A stretch of DNA of 64,000 nt from Solimicrobium sp043758755 (lineage in GTDB: Bacteria > Pseudomonadota > Gammaproteobacteria > Burkholderiales > Burkholderiaceae_D): assembly GCA_043758755.1 (NCBI GenBank), contig JAYVMW010000022.1, positions 32,804-96,803 on the forward strand, given 5' to 3'. The notes under the pieces were generated by a model, which was given only the letters and a program-made list of their open reading frames with translations, was not told where the DNA came from and did not search any database. This document shows, one piece after another, positions 8,478 through 16,974 of the stretch; within the stretch, counting starts at the first letter, position 1; the number at the start of each line of letters is the position of its first letter. A program made the position numbers and the translations under genes.

Positions 8478-10030
8478 AAATGATGTCGAATAATATCCCC
8501 GAAGATACCAGTTCCCCAGACAGTGCTGCACAGAATATTGCGCAGGGCGAATCAGATAACCAGCCGACAAAAAACGCCGGTGCTGCACGAGAAAAAAAGC
8601 ACGGTGTGCGCGGTCCGCGCATGATGCGCAGAGCACGCAGTGAACGCAATGATCGCGGCGACGCGACCGCAGAACCAGGCGCGACCGAGCCGCTTCAGGT
8701 GTCTCAGGTGCCGGCTGATTCAGTGCCGGCAACTGTCGATCGTCCCAAAAGACAGGCCAACAAACCGCGCAGTGCGAATCCGGGTGGTGCCAATAAAGGG
8801 CGCAACGGTGCCGGTGCAACACCCCGATCACAGCAAAAACAGCCGGGCAGCGCCCCGGACGATATATTTTCATTTGTTACCTCCGAAGCATTTGATCAGG
8901 ATCACGCGGAAAATAGCCCGAAGGGTCGCAAACCGGCAACCAGGCCGTTGCGCAACCTGACTTCAGATGACGATGCGCCCAAATTGCATAAGGTTCTGGC
9001 TGAAGCTGGTCTTGGTTCGCGGCGTGATATGGAAGAGCTCATTGTGGCCGGCCGGGTTTCGGTTAACGGCGAACCTGCGCACATCGGACAGCGGATACTG
9101 CCCACTGATTTCGTCCGTATCAACGGTAAAATTATTCAACGCAAAATCAGCAAGAAGCCGCCCAGAGTGCTGGTTTATCACAAGCCGGTCGGACAGATTG
9201 TCAGTACCAACGATCCCGAGGGGCGCGAATCGGTGTTTTCCGGTTTGCCTACCATGAAGTCCGGTAAGTGGCTGGCAGTGGGCCGGCTGGATTTCAATAC
9301 TGAAGGGCTGTTGCTGTTTACGACCTCCGGAGACCTGGCCAACCGCTTGATGCATCCCCGTTACGGTATTGAGCGTGAATACGCCGTGCGCACGCTGGGT
9401 ACACTGGAAGAAGGCATGCGCCAAAAATTATTGAGTGGCGTAGAGCTCGATGACGGTCTGGCGCAATTTTCAAAAATCAGCGATGGCGGCGGTGATGGTG
9501 TCAATAAATGGTATCGCGTCGTGATCGGTGAGGGACGTAACCGTGAAGTGCGACGCATGTTTGAGGCGATCGGTCTGACCGTGTCGCGCCTGATTCGCAC
9601 CCGCTACGGTGTCATGACGCTGCCGCCCAATCTGAAGCGCGGTCGCTGGGAAGAGCTGGATGAAAACGCCTCACGCGAATTGTTAAAAATCTGCGGTATG
9701 GAAAAAGAAGCACAAATCGGACGGGATGATCGTACCGGTTCAGGGTCACATGGCAAGAGTGGTCCACATGGCCGCTCACAGGGCAGAAGTGGTTCAAATG
9801 GCAATGTTATTGAAACAAATAATCGTTTTTCTAATTCATTCGACAAATCACCCGGCGGTAAATCGTTGGGCGGCAAACCGTTGGGCGGCAAACCGCAACG
9901 GAGCCGTCAGCCGGATCCGATGCAGACCGCGTTGGGTTTTCCTGCCGCGCCAAGAAAACACAGAACCGGACCAGCGGTTGCTTCGGCACATAATTACCAG
10001 GGGATTCCGCGCAAACGGGCGCGTGGTTGA
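8474..10030 (+). CDS. rluB: 23S rRNA pseudouridine synthase RluB, with long low-complexity ends
   Basis: 518 residues, much longer than E. coli RluB (about 290). The middle holds an S4 RNA-binding domain (KLHKVLAEAGLGSRRDMEELIVAGRVSVNG) and the RsuA/RluB catalytic domain with VGRLDFNTEGLLLFTTSGDLANRLMHPRYGIEREY, whose Asp is the nucleophile, then GRNREVRRMFEAIGLTVSRLIRTRYG. RluB modifies U2605 in helix 93 of 23S rRNA in E. coli. The N-terminal 165 or so residues and the C-terminal 110 are basic, Gly/Ser/Pro-rich and probably disordered RNA-binding tails. It overlaps the scpB stop by four bases. Confidence 0.93.
   Translation: MKMMSNNIPEDTSSPDSAAQNIAQGESDNQPTKNAGAAREKKHGVRGPRMMRRARSERNDRGDATAEPGATEPLQVSQVPADSVPATVDRPKRQANKPRSANPGGANKGRNGAGATPRSQQKQPGSAPDDIFSFVTSEAFDQDHAENSPKGRKPATRPLRNLTSDDDAPKLHKVLAEAGLGSRRDMEELIVAGRVSVNGEPAHIGQRILPTDFVRINGKIIQRKISKKPPRVLVYHKPVGQIVSTNDPEGRESVFSGLPTMKSGKWLAVGRLDFNTEGLLLFTTSGDLANRLMHPRYGIEREYAVRTLGTLEEGMRQKLLSGVELDDGLAQFSKISDGGGDGVNKWYRVVIGEGRNREVRRMFEAIGLTVSRLIRTRYGVMTLPPNLKRGRWEELDENASRELLKICGMEKEAQIGRDDRTGSGSHGKSGPHGRSQGRSGSNGNVIETNNRFSNSFDKSPGGKSLGGKPLGGKPQRSRQPDPMQTALGFPAAPRKHRTGPAVASAHNYQGIPRKRARG
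9854..9895 (+). repeat. 15-bp tandem repeat in the RluB C-terminal tail
   Basis: GGCGGTAAATCGTTG, GGCGGCAAACCGTTG and GGCGGCAAACCG lie end to end, encoding repeated GGK(S/P)LGGKP. The unit is in frame, so copy-number change would lengthen or shorten a disordered basic tail without a frameshift. Confidence 0.85.
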
Positions 10031-10068
10031 ATTTATGGCATTTATGATGGTGCTGTCCCACTTTTACA

Positions 10069-10097
10069 TTGTCAGCCTATAAGTTCTCGTTTATAAT
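10069..10097 (+). promoter_or_regulatory. Strong sigma-70 promoter upstream of rimP
   Basis: TTGTCA (10069-10074), a 17-base spacer and a perfect TATAAT (10092-10097) form a near-consensus promoter; the start site would be near 10104. It lies in the gap after rluB and can drive the rimP-nusA-infB operon or a short RNA ending at the hairpin downstream. Confidence 0.8.
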
Positions 10098-10112
10098 CTT
10101 GCAGTTAAAAAG

Positions 10113-10168
10113 CTTTCCAACTTTTGTTGGAAGGTGTAAAAAAGATGGGCTCATGCCCATTTTTTTTT
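10113..10168 (+). terminator. Two-hairpin leader ending in a strong intrinsic terminator before rimP
   Basis: Hairpin 1: CTTTCCAAC/GTTGGAAGG (10113-10121 with 10126-10134, TTTT loop). Hairpin 2: ATGGGC/GCCCAT (10145-10150 with 10155-10160, TCAT loop) followed by eight T residues. The promoter lies 16 bases upstream, so rluB read-through is not the only RNA it ends. It would act as an attenuator in the rimP-nusA leader or as the 3' end of a small RNA of about 65 nt. Confidence 0.8.
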
Positions 10169-10240
10169 GGGAAATCAGATTGTACTGATTTGGGCAGCAT
10201 TTGAATAAATATGTAATCGGGCCAAGTGCAGGAGAATGCG

Positions 10241-10726
10241 TTGAATTTGCGAACGTTAGTAGAAAAAACTGTGGCAGGTCTCGGCTTTGAGCTGGTCGAT
10301 TTTGAGTTGGCCGCGCGTGGTCTGTTTCGCGTGTTCATTGACTTTACGGCAGAGCAGGCCGATCGCGGTCAGATTACAGTTGAAGACTGCGCCACGGTCA
10401 GTCATCAGCTCAGTCATGTGCTGACAGTAGAAAATATTAATTACGAACGTCTGGAAGTGTCGTCGCCAGGGTTGGATCGGCCACTCAACAAGTTGTCCGA
10501 TTATGTGCGTTTTACAGGTCATGAAGCAGTCATTAAGTTGCGTCTTCCCATGGCCGATACGCCGAATCGCAAAACCTATCAAGGAATTTTGCGCGCCCCA
10601 GTTGGTGAAGCGTTGCAGTTGGAATTTGAAACAAAAGATGGGGCAGCCATGCTCGAATTCGTGCTGGCTGATGTAGATAAGGCGCGTTTGGTGCCGCAAG
10701 TCGATTTTAGGAGTCGCAAAGCATGA
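10241..10726 (+). CDS. rimP: Ribosome maturation factor RimP
   Basis: 161 residues from TTG 10241. RimP helps assemble the 30S head. Family signatures are LVEKTVAGLGFELVDFEL, ITVEDCATVSHQLSHVLTVE and YERLEVSSPGLDRPL. TTG 10241 is chosen because CAGGAG at 10229-10234 is six bases upstream; the in-frame GTG 10226 would place that sequence inside the gene. The stop overlaps the nusA start (ATGA), so the two are translationally coupled. It is the first gene of the rimP-nusA-infB-rbfA-truB operon and lies behind an attenuator-like hairpin. Confidence 0.95.
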   Translation: MNLRTLVEKTVAGLGFELVDFELAARGLFRVFIDFTAEQADRGQITVEDCATVSHQLSHVLTVENINYERLEVSSPGLDRPLNKLSDYVRFTGHEAVIKLRLPMADTPNRKTYQGILRAPVGEALQLEFETKDGAAMLEFVLADVDKARLVPQVDFRSRKA

Positions 10727-12279
10727 GTCGCGAAGTATTATTGTTGGTAGATGCCTTGGCACGTGAAAAAAACGTGGACAAGGAAATAGTGTTCGGTGCT
10801 CTCGAACATGCGTTGGCGCAGGCGACCAAAAAGCGTTATCCAGGCGATGTCGACATCCGCGTTACGATCGATCGTGAATCCGGACAGTTCGAGTCGTTCC
10901 AGCGTTGGCACGTGGTTCCTGATGATGCAGGGTTGCAGTTGCCTGATCAGGAAATACTGCATTTCGAAGCGATGGAGCAATATCCGGATATCGAAGTCGA
11001 TGAATACATCGAAGAAGCGATCGAATCAGTAGAATTTGGTCGCCGATTTGCTCAGGATGCCAAGCAGGTCATGCTGCAGCGCGTGCGCGACGCCGAGCGT
11101 GAGCAGATTCTGGCCGACTTCCTCGAGCGTGGTGATGCTCTGGTAACCGGTACCATCAAACGCATGGAGCGTGGTGAGGCTGTGGTTGAGTCCGGTAAAA
11201 TTGAAGCGCGCCTGCCACGTGATCAGATGATCCCGAAAGAAAATCTGCGCATCGGCGATCGGGTACGTGCCTACATTTTGCGTATTGATCGAAATGCCCG
11301 CGGCCCGCAGGTCATTCTGTCGCGTACTGCACCAGAATTCATTATGAAACTGTTTGAACTCGAAGTGCCTGAAATTGAACAGGGTTCACTCGAAGTCAAA
11401 TCGGCGGCACGCGATCCTGGCGTACGCGCCAAAATTGCAGTGTACACGCATGACCAGCGTATCGATCCTATCGGTACCTGCGTTGGAATGCGTGGTTCAC
11501 GGGTTCAGGCAGTTACCGGTGAGCTCGGTGGCGAGCGGGTTGATATCGTATTGTGGTCAGAAGATCCGGCCCAGTTCGTTATTGGTGCCCTGGCTCCCGC
11601 CAATGTTTCCTCAATTGTTGTAGATGAAGAAAAACACGCCATGGATGTGGTTGTGGATGACGAGAATCTGGCCATCGCAATTGGTCGCAATGGTCAGAAC
11701 GTGCGTTTGGCAGCCGAGTTGACTGGTTGGCAGATCAATATCATGACTGCAGAACAGTCGGCCAGCAAGTCGGAGCAGGAGACTGCTGCAATTCGCGCGC
11801 TGTTCATGGAAAAACTCGATGTGGATCAGGAAGTTGCCGATATTTTGGTCGATGAAGGTTTTGCCAGTCTGGAAGAAATCGCTTACGTTCCTATTAGTGA
11901 AATGCTGGAAATCGAAGCGCTGGATGAAGATACCGTCAACGAGCTGAGAAATCGTGCCCGTGATGCCATCGTTTCCGAAGCGATTGCTTCAGAAGAAGGT
12001 GTGGATGGGGTTGAAGATGCCCTGATCAATCTGCCTGGTATGGACCGCGTGACCGCAGGCAAACTGGGTCTGGCCAATATCAAGACTTTGAATGATTTTG
12101 CCAACATGGCGTATGACGAATTTGGCGCTGTGCTGGCCCTGTCGACAGAACGTGCACGCACACTGATTAAAAATGAATTTGAAGATGTAACTGACGATGA
12201 AATGAAACTCATCGACGCCAAGTATGATGATCATGCAAAAGCCATTCTGGCCAAAGCATGGAGTATCACAGGTAAATAA
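10723..12279 (+). CDS. nusA: Transcription termination/antitermination factor NusA
   Basis: 518 residues, close to the usual proteobacterial length. In order: RNA-polymerase-binding N-terminal domain (SREVLLLVDALAREKNVDKEIVFGALEHAL), S1 domain around 135-200 (GTIKRMERGEAVVESGKIEARLPRDQMIPKE), KH1 and KH2 (GTCVGMRGSRVQAVTGELGGERVDIV; AIGRNGQNVRLAAELTGWQINI) and two C-terminal acidic HhH repeats. NusA promotes pausing, intrinsic termination and antitermination. The start overlaps rimP. A hairpin terminator ahead of the operon would allow autoregulation through NusA-stimulated termination; that is inference. Confidence 0.97.
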   Translation: MSREVLLLVDALAREKNVDKEIVFGALEHALAQATKKRYPGDVDIRVTIDRESGQFESFQRWHVVPDDAGLQLPDQEILHFEAMEQYPDIEVDEYIEEAIESVEFGRRFAQDAKQVMLQRVRDAEREQILADFLERGDALVTGTIKRMERGEAVVESGKIEARLPRDQMIPKENLRIGDRVRAYILRIDRNARGPQVILSRTAPEFIMKLFELEVPEIEQGSLEVKSAARDPGVRAKIAVYTHDQRIDPIGTCVGMRGSRVQAVTGELGGERVDIVLWSEDPAQFVIGALAPANVSSIVVDEEKHAMDVVVDDENLAIAIGRNGQNVRLAAELTGWQINIMTAEQSASKSEQETAAIRALFMEKLDVDQEVADILVDEGFASLEEIAYVPISEMLEIEALDEDTVNELRNRARDAIVSEAIASEEGVDGVEDALINLPGMDRVTAGKLGLANIKTLNDFANMAYDEFGAVLALSTERARTLIKNEFEDVTDDEMKLIDAKYDDHAKAILAKAWSITGK

Positions 12280-12448
12280 ATAAGGTAATGCGTAAAATTA
12301 TTTGAGTAAAATCTCGCTTTGGAGATTCATGAAGCAGTGAATTTGAAGGTCAGAGACATGAACTAATTTTCGTAAATCTTGTTAGTAATGGTTGATTGTC
12401 ATGTCCGCATGTTTTCAACCACCGCGCCACATAGAAAAAGAGGACTGA

Positions 12449-15409
12449 ATGGCGAGTAATAATGTAGCCCAATTTGCCACCGAGCTAAAAATGTCAGCTG
12501 AACTGCTGCTGACCCAACTGCGCTCTGCTGGCGTAGTGAAAGGTTCGATTTCTGACGACCTGTCCAAAGAAGACAAGGAGCGTCTCCTCGATCATTTGCG
12601 CCGTACCCACGGAGTGGATGCGGATCGTGATACCAAAAAAATTACACTGACTCGCAAAGAGACTACAGAAATCAAGCAGGCCGATGCCACCGGCAAGTCA
12701 CGCACTATTCAGGTCGAAGTGCGCAAGAAGCGCACCTTTGTCAAACGGGATGATGCTTTGCCTGAAGTCGACAAAGTCGATGTTTCGCTGAAAGCAGCGG
12801 AACTGGCCCGGCAGGCCGAAGAAGACCGGTTGGCAGATGAACTGCAGGCTAAACAGGAAGCTGAACTGGTTGAGAAACAAAATCATCTGGCGCGTCTTGA
12901 AGCTGAAAAAGAAGCGCAGAATCAAGCCCTGCGCGAAGCAGAGCTGGCCGCTTTGGGTGAGGCTGAACAGCAGGCTGCCAGACGTGCCGCTGCACAGGAA
13001 GATGCCGCCAAACTGCAGGCATCGCAAACTACCAAGCGCAAATCTACTGCAAAATCCAAAGTGGTTGCAGAGGAATTGCCGGCAGTTGAATCGGTAGAAG
13101 ATAAAAAAGTTGCAGCCGCTGTGACCGCCAAAAAGCATGCCGCAGAGGCAGCAGAAGCCGTTGAACAGAAAAAAGTGTCAGACGGTATTCACGCAGCCAA
13201 AGAAGCAACCAAAATTGCAACGGAACGCGCTGAAGCAACGGAAAATGCACGCAAGGTAGTAGCTGATGAAGTGGCTCAGATCAAAGCCATGATGAATACT
13301 CAGCGCAGGGTTGTCAAAGCACCTGCTGCGGCTGAACCGGTTGTTACTGCAGATGCAGCGGCGAAAGCAGTCCCGAAATCTTCCGAAGGCACGCTGCACA
13401 AGCCTGCTGAAAAGAAACCGGGCGAGAAAAAAGACGATAAAAAAGCAGTCGTAGTCGATAAAAAGTCGATCAAATCTGCCAATGTATCGTCGACCTGGCA
13501 GGAAGAATCGGCCAAGAAAAAGGGCCTTAAGACGCGTGGCAATGTTGCACCAACACCTGGTCGTGACGGCTGGCGTGCCGGTGGCAAGAGTGGCCGGCGT
13601 GGACAGCATGTTGAAGAACGTGAATCCAATTTCCAGGCTCCGGTTGAAGCGGTTGTCAAAGATGTTTATGTACCAGAAACGATTACTGTTGCAGAACTTG
13701 CTCACAAGATGTCTGTGAAGGCTTCTGAAGTCATTAAGCAGTTAATGAAACTCGGTCAGATGGTTACCATCAATCAGGTACTGGATCAGGAAACTGCGCT
13801 GATTCTGGTTGAAGAGATGGGCCACAAGGCCTTTGCTGCCAAACTGGATGATCCGGAAGCCATGCTGGCTGACGGCGGTACCCAGATTGAATATCAGACT
13901 TTCCCGCGTGCTCCGGTCGTCACAGTTATGGGCCACGTTGATCACGGTAAAACCAGTTTGCTTGACTATATTCGTCGCGCCAAGGTTGCGTCCGGTGAGG
14001 CCGGTGGCATTACCCAGCATATCGGCGCATACCACGTTGAAACTCCGCGCGGCATGATTACCTTCCTCGATACACCAGGTCATGAAGCTTTTACTGCGAT
14101 GCGTGCACGTGGTGCCAAGGCAACTGACATTGTGATTCTGGTCGTTGCGGCCGATGACGGTGTGATGCCACAAACCAAGGAAGCGATTGCGCATGCCAGA
14201 GCTGCCGGCGTACCGCTGGTGGTGGCAGTGAACAAGATTGACAAGCCGGGCGCCAATCTGGATCGCGTCAAGCAGGAACTGATTGCGGAAAATGTTCTGC
14301 CAGAAGAATACGGTGGTGATTCGCCTTTTGTATCCGTCTCTGCAAAAACCGGGCAGGGCATTGATGATTTGCTTGAGCAGGTGTTGCTGCAGGCTGAAGT
14401 ACTGGAACTGAAAGCCGCCAAAGATGCGCCGGCGCGTGGCTTGGTAGTTGAAGCCCGTCTGGATAAAGGCCGCGGTCCGGTAGCAACCATTCTGGTTCAG
14501 TCCGGTACGTTAAAACGTGGCGATGTCGTGCTGGCTGGTTCTTCGTATGGTCGGGTACGTGCCATGCTGGATGAAAATGGTCAGTCCATTTCAGAAGCAG
14601 GACCTTCGATTCCGGTAGAAATTCAGGGTTTGGTTGAGGTTCCGAACGCCGGTGAAGAAGTCATGGTGATGGCAGATGAGCGCAAAGCGCGTGAAATCGG
14701 TCAATTCCGTCAGGGTAAATACCGCGACGTGAAACTGGCCAAACAGCAGGCCGCGAAACTGGAAAATATGTTTGAAAACATGGGCGAAGGCGAAGTTAAA
14801 ACCCTGGCCATGATTATCAAAACTGACGTACAGGGTTCCCAGGAAGCTCTGGTTCACTCCATGCAAAAGCTGTCTACATCGGAAGTCCGGGTACAGGTGG
14901 TACATGCGGCTGTCGGCGGTATTTCAGAATCAGACGTCAACCTGGCTGTCGCTTCCAAAGCGGTGCTGATCGGATTTAACACCCGTGCCGATGCCTCGGC
15001 TCGCAAACTGGCTGAAGCCAACGGTATCGATATTCGTTACTACAACATTATTTACGACGCAGTCGATGATGTGAAAGCAGCGTTGTCTGGCATGCTGGCT
15101 CCGGAAAAACGTGAACACGCGCTGGGTCTGGTTGAAATCCGTCAGGTCATTACCATCAGCAAAGTCGGCGCGATTGCCGGCTGTTATGTGCTCGAAGGTC
15201 TTGTCAAACGAGGCTCTTCGATCCGTCTGCTGCGCAATAACGTAGTGCTCTGGACTGGGGAGCTGGATTCGCTGAAGCGCTTTAAAGATGATGTCAAAGA
15301 AGTGAAATCCGGATTCGAATGTGGTTTGTCATTGAAAAACTTCAATGAGATCGAAGTCGGTGATCAACTGGAAGTATTTGAAGTTCAAGAGGTCGCTCGC
15401 AAGCTGTAA
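12449..15409 (+). CDS. infB: Translation initiation factor IF-2
   Basis: 986 residues, a long IF-2. It has the N1 winged-helix-like region (VAQFATELKMSAELLLTQLRSAGV), about 250 residues of Ala/Glu/Lys-rich low-complexity linker, the N2 domain from about residue 412 (TVAELAHKMSVKASEVIKQLMKLG), the G domain with GHVDHGKTS near residue 495 and NKID, then the EF-Tu-like domains and the C-terminal fMet-tRNA-binding domain. It delivers initiator tRNA to the 30S subunit. AGAGGA sits well before ATG 12449. The 169 bases after nusA show no terminator. Shorter isoforms from internal starts are known for infB. Confidence 0.97.
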   Translation: MASNNVAQFATELKMSAELLLTQLRSAGVVKGSISDDLSKEDKERLLDHLRRTHGVDADRDTKKITLTRKETTEIKQADATGKSRTIQVEVRKKRTFVKRDDALPEVDKVDVSLKAAELARQAEEDRLADELQAKQEAELVEKQNHLARLEAEKEAQNQALREAELAALGEAEQQAARRAAAQEDAAKLQASQTTKRKSTAKSKVVAEELPAVESVEDKKVAAAVTAKKHAAEAAEAVEQKKVSDGIHAAKEATKIATERAEATENARKVVADEVAQIKAMMNTQRRVVKAPAAAEPVVTADAAAKAVPKSSEGTLHKPAEKKPGEKKDDKKAVVVDKKSIKSANVSSTWQEESAKKKGLKTRGNVAPTPGRDGWRAGGKSGRRGQHVEERESNFQAPVEAVVKDVYVPETITVAELAHKMSVKASEVIKQLMKLGQMVTINQVLDQETALILVEEMGHKAFAAKLDDPEAMLADGGTQIEYQTFPRAPVVTVMGHVDHGKTSLLDYIRRAKVASGEAGGITQHIGAYHVETPRGMITFLDTPGHEAFTAMRARGAKATDIVILVVAADDGVMPQTKEAIAHARAAGVPLVVAVNKIDKPGANLDRVKQELIAENVLPEEYGGDSPFVSVSAKTGQGIDDLLEQVLLQAEVLELKAAKDAPARGLVVEARLDKGRGPVATILVQSGTLKRGDVVLAGSSYGRVRAMLDENGQSISEAGPSIPVEIQGLVEVPNAGEEVMVMADERKAREIGQFRQGKYRDVKLAKQQAAKLENMFENMGEGEVKTLAMIIKTDVQGSQEALVHSMQKLSTSEVRVQVVHAAVGGISESDVNLAVASKAVLIGFNTRADASARKLAEANGIDIRYYNIIYDAVDDVKAALSGMLAPEKREHALGLVEIRQVITISKVGAIAGCYVLEGLVKRGSSIRLLRNNVVLWTGELDSLKRFKDDVKEVKSGFECGLSLKNFNEIEVGDQLEVFEVQEVARKL

Positions 15410-15486
15410 CAGTTTGGGTATTATTATCCCGACCGGGAGCAATAATGCCCTGCTGCAGTTCTGAGTGAGCAGAGTGAGAAACAAGA

Positions 15487-15909
15487 ATGGCAAAAAACAG
15501 CAAGTCAATACCGGGGCGCGGATTGCGCGTGGCCGATCAGATCCAGCGTGATCTTTCAGTCATTATCAGCACTGAGCTCAAAGACCCACGGGTCGGCATG
15601 GTCACACTGACTGAAGTGCAGGTCACACCGGATTATGCGCACGCCAAAGTATTTTTTACTACTTTGCGTGACGCACCGGATCAGATTCAAAATACCCTGA
15701 GCAGTCTGAATAAAGCCGCCGGTTTTCTGCGCATGCATTTGGGGAAAGTTCTGCATATTCACACCTTGCCACAGCTGCATTTTGTGCACGACACATCGAC
15801 CATGAACGGTATCGCCATGTCGAAACTGATCGAACAGGCGATCGCTACCAATACAGATCATGTCGCACCAATTCAGGATGACGCTCCGGAATCTGAAGAC
15901 ACGCATTAG
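15487..15909 (+). CDS. rbfA: Ribosome-binding factor A
   Basis: 140 residues with the single KH-like fold of RbfA: GLRVADQIQRDLSVIISTELKDPRVGMVTLTEVQVTPDYAHAKVFFTTL, then LNKAAGFLRMHLGKVLHIHTLPQLHFVHDTS. It binds the pre-30S subunit and helps 16S 5' end maturation and cold adaptation. It lies 77 bases after infB and 21 bases before truB in the standard operon order. The ATG is in the expected family position. Confidence 0.96.
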   Translation: MAKNSKSIPGRGLRVADQIQRDLSVIISTELKDPRVGMVTLTEVQVTPDYAHAKVFFTTLRDAPDQIQNTLSSLNKAAGFLRMHLGKVLHIHTLPQLHFVHDTSTMNGIAMSKLIEQAIATNTDHVAPIQDDAPESEDTH

Positions 15910-15930
15910 GCCGTAAGCAGGTACTGAACC

Positions 15931-16866
15931 ATGAGCCAGATTCAAAAAGTCAAACGCATGCGTGATGCGCTGGATGGCGTGCTGCTGCTCGACAAGCCGG
16001 TCGGGCTGTCCAGCAATGACGCGCTGATTCAGACCAAACGCCTTCTCAACGCAAAAAAGGCCGGACACACCGGCACACTTGATCCGTTTGCTACCGGTTT
16101 GCTGCCGCTGTGTTTTGGCGAAGCCACCAAGTTTTCCCATGATCTGCTTGAAGCGGACAAGACCTACGAAACAATTATTCATCTTGGTATTGCCACTGAA
16201 ACTGGCGACACCGAAGGTGCAGTGTTAGCTACCCGAGATGTGAACGTCAGTCTGGATCAGATCAACGCCGCACTGGCACAGTTTCGGGGTTCGATAGCGC
16301 AGGTGCCACCCATGTATTCGGCTCTCAAGCGCGATGGGAAACCGTTGTATGAATATGCCCGGGCCGGGATTACTCTCGAGCGCGAAGCCCGCCAGGTGAT
16401 GATTCATGAGTTGACACTGCTGAGTTACGACGCACCATTCCTGCGCTTGAAGGTCACCTGCTCTAAAGGCACCTATATTCGCGTGCTGGGTGAGGATATC
16501 GGCAATGTTCTGGGGTGCGGTGCGCATCTGAAGGCACTGCGCCGAACGGCTGTTGGCAGCTTATCTTTGTCCGATGCGACCAGCCTTGACTTTGTTCAGC
16601 AAATGCAGCCAGAGCAAAGATTGCAACTTTTAAAACCGGTGGATGCCTTGTTGTCAAATTTCGATGCCATTGTGCTATCTGATGAACTTGCGATTCGTTT
16701 TCTGCATGGTCAGCGCTTATCTCTTTTAAAAGAAGGGCTTGCAGCAACCATGGAGTTGGGACGCAAGCGGGTTTACCGGAAAAGTGATGGCAAATTGCTA
16801 GGTTCAGCGCTCCTGCAGGAATATCAGGTGCTTGCTCCTGAGCGACTGATTGCCACCGCCGGATAA
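15931..16866 (+). CDS. truB: tRNA pseudouridine-55 synthase TruB
   Basis: 311 residues. It makes pseudouridine 55 in the T loop of elongator tRNAs. The catalytic loop GHTGTLDPFATGLLPLCFGEATKFS contains the nucleophilic Asp, preceded by LLLDKPVGLSSNDAL; QVPPMYSALKRDGKPLYEYAR and CSKGTYIRVLGEDIG are further family motifs. A C-terminal PUA-like region is present. It is the last gene of the rimP operon; typA behind it appears to have its own promoter. Confidence 0.96.
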   Translation: MSQIQKVKRMRDALDGVLLLDKPVGLSSNDALIQTKRLLNAKKAGHTGTLDPFATGLLPLCFGEATKFSHDLLEADKTYETIIHLGIATETGDTEGAVLATRDVNVSLDQINAALAQFRGSIAQVPPMYSALKRDGKPLYEYARAGITLEREARQVMIHELTLLSYDAPFLRLKVTCSKGTYIRVLGEDIGNVLGCGAHLKALRRTAVGSLSLSDATSLDFVQQMQPEQRLQLLKPVDALLSNFDAIVLSDELAIRFLHGQRLSLLKEGLAATMELGRKRVYRKSDGKLLGSALLQEYQVLAPERLIATAG

Positions 16867-16924
16867 TTAATTCTGGCGGCAAACCGATAATTCAAGGCTG
16901 GTTCCGGGATTTTGCAACGCAGCA

Positions 16925-16933
16925 TGCTATAAT
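16925..16933 (+). promoter_or_regulatory. Extended -10 promoter for typA
   Basis: TGC immediately followed by TATAAT (16925-16933) is an extended -10 element; no good -35 is visible, which is typical of that class. It sits 41 bases before ATG 16975. Confidence 0.55.
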
Positions 16934-16974
16934 CACGGGTTACCAGAAATCCCCCCATTAATTCAAAAAATATC

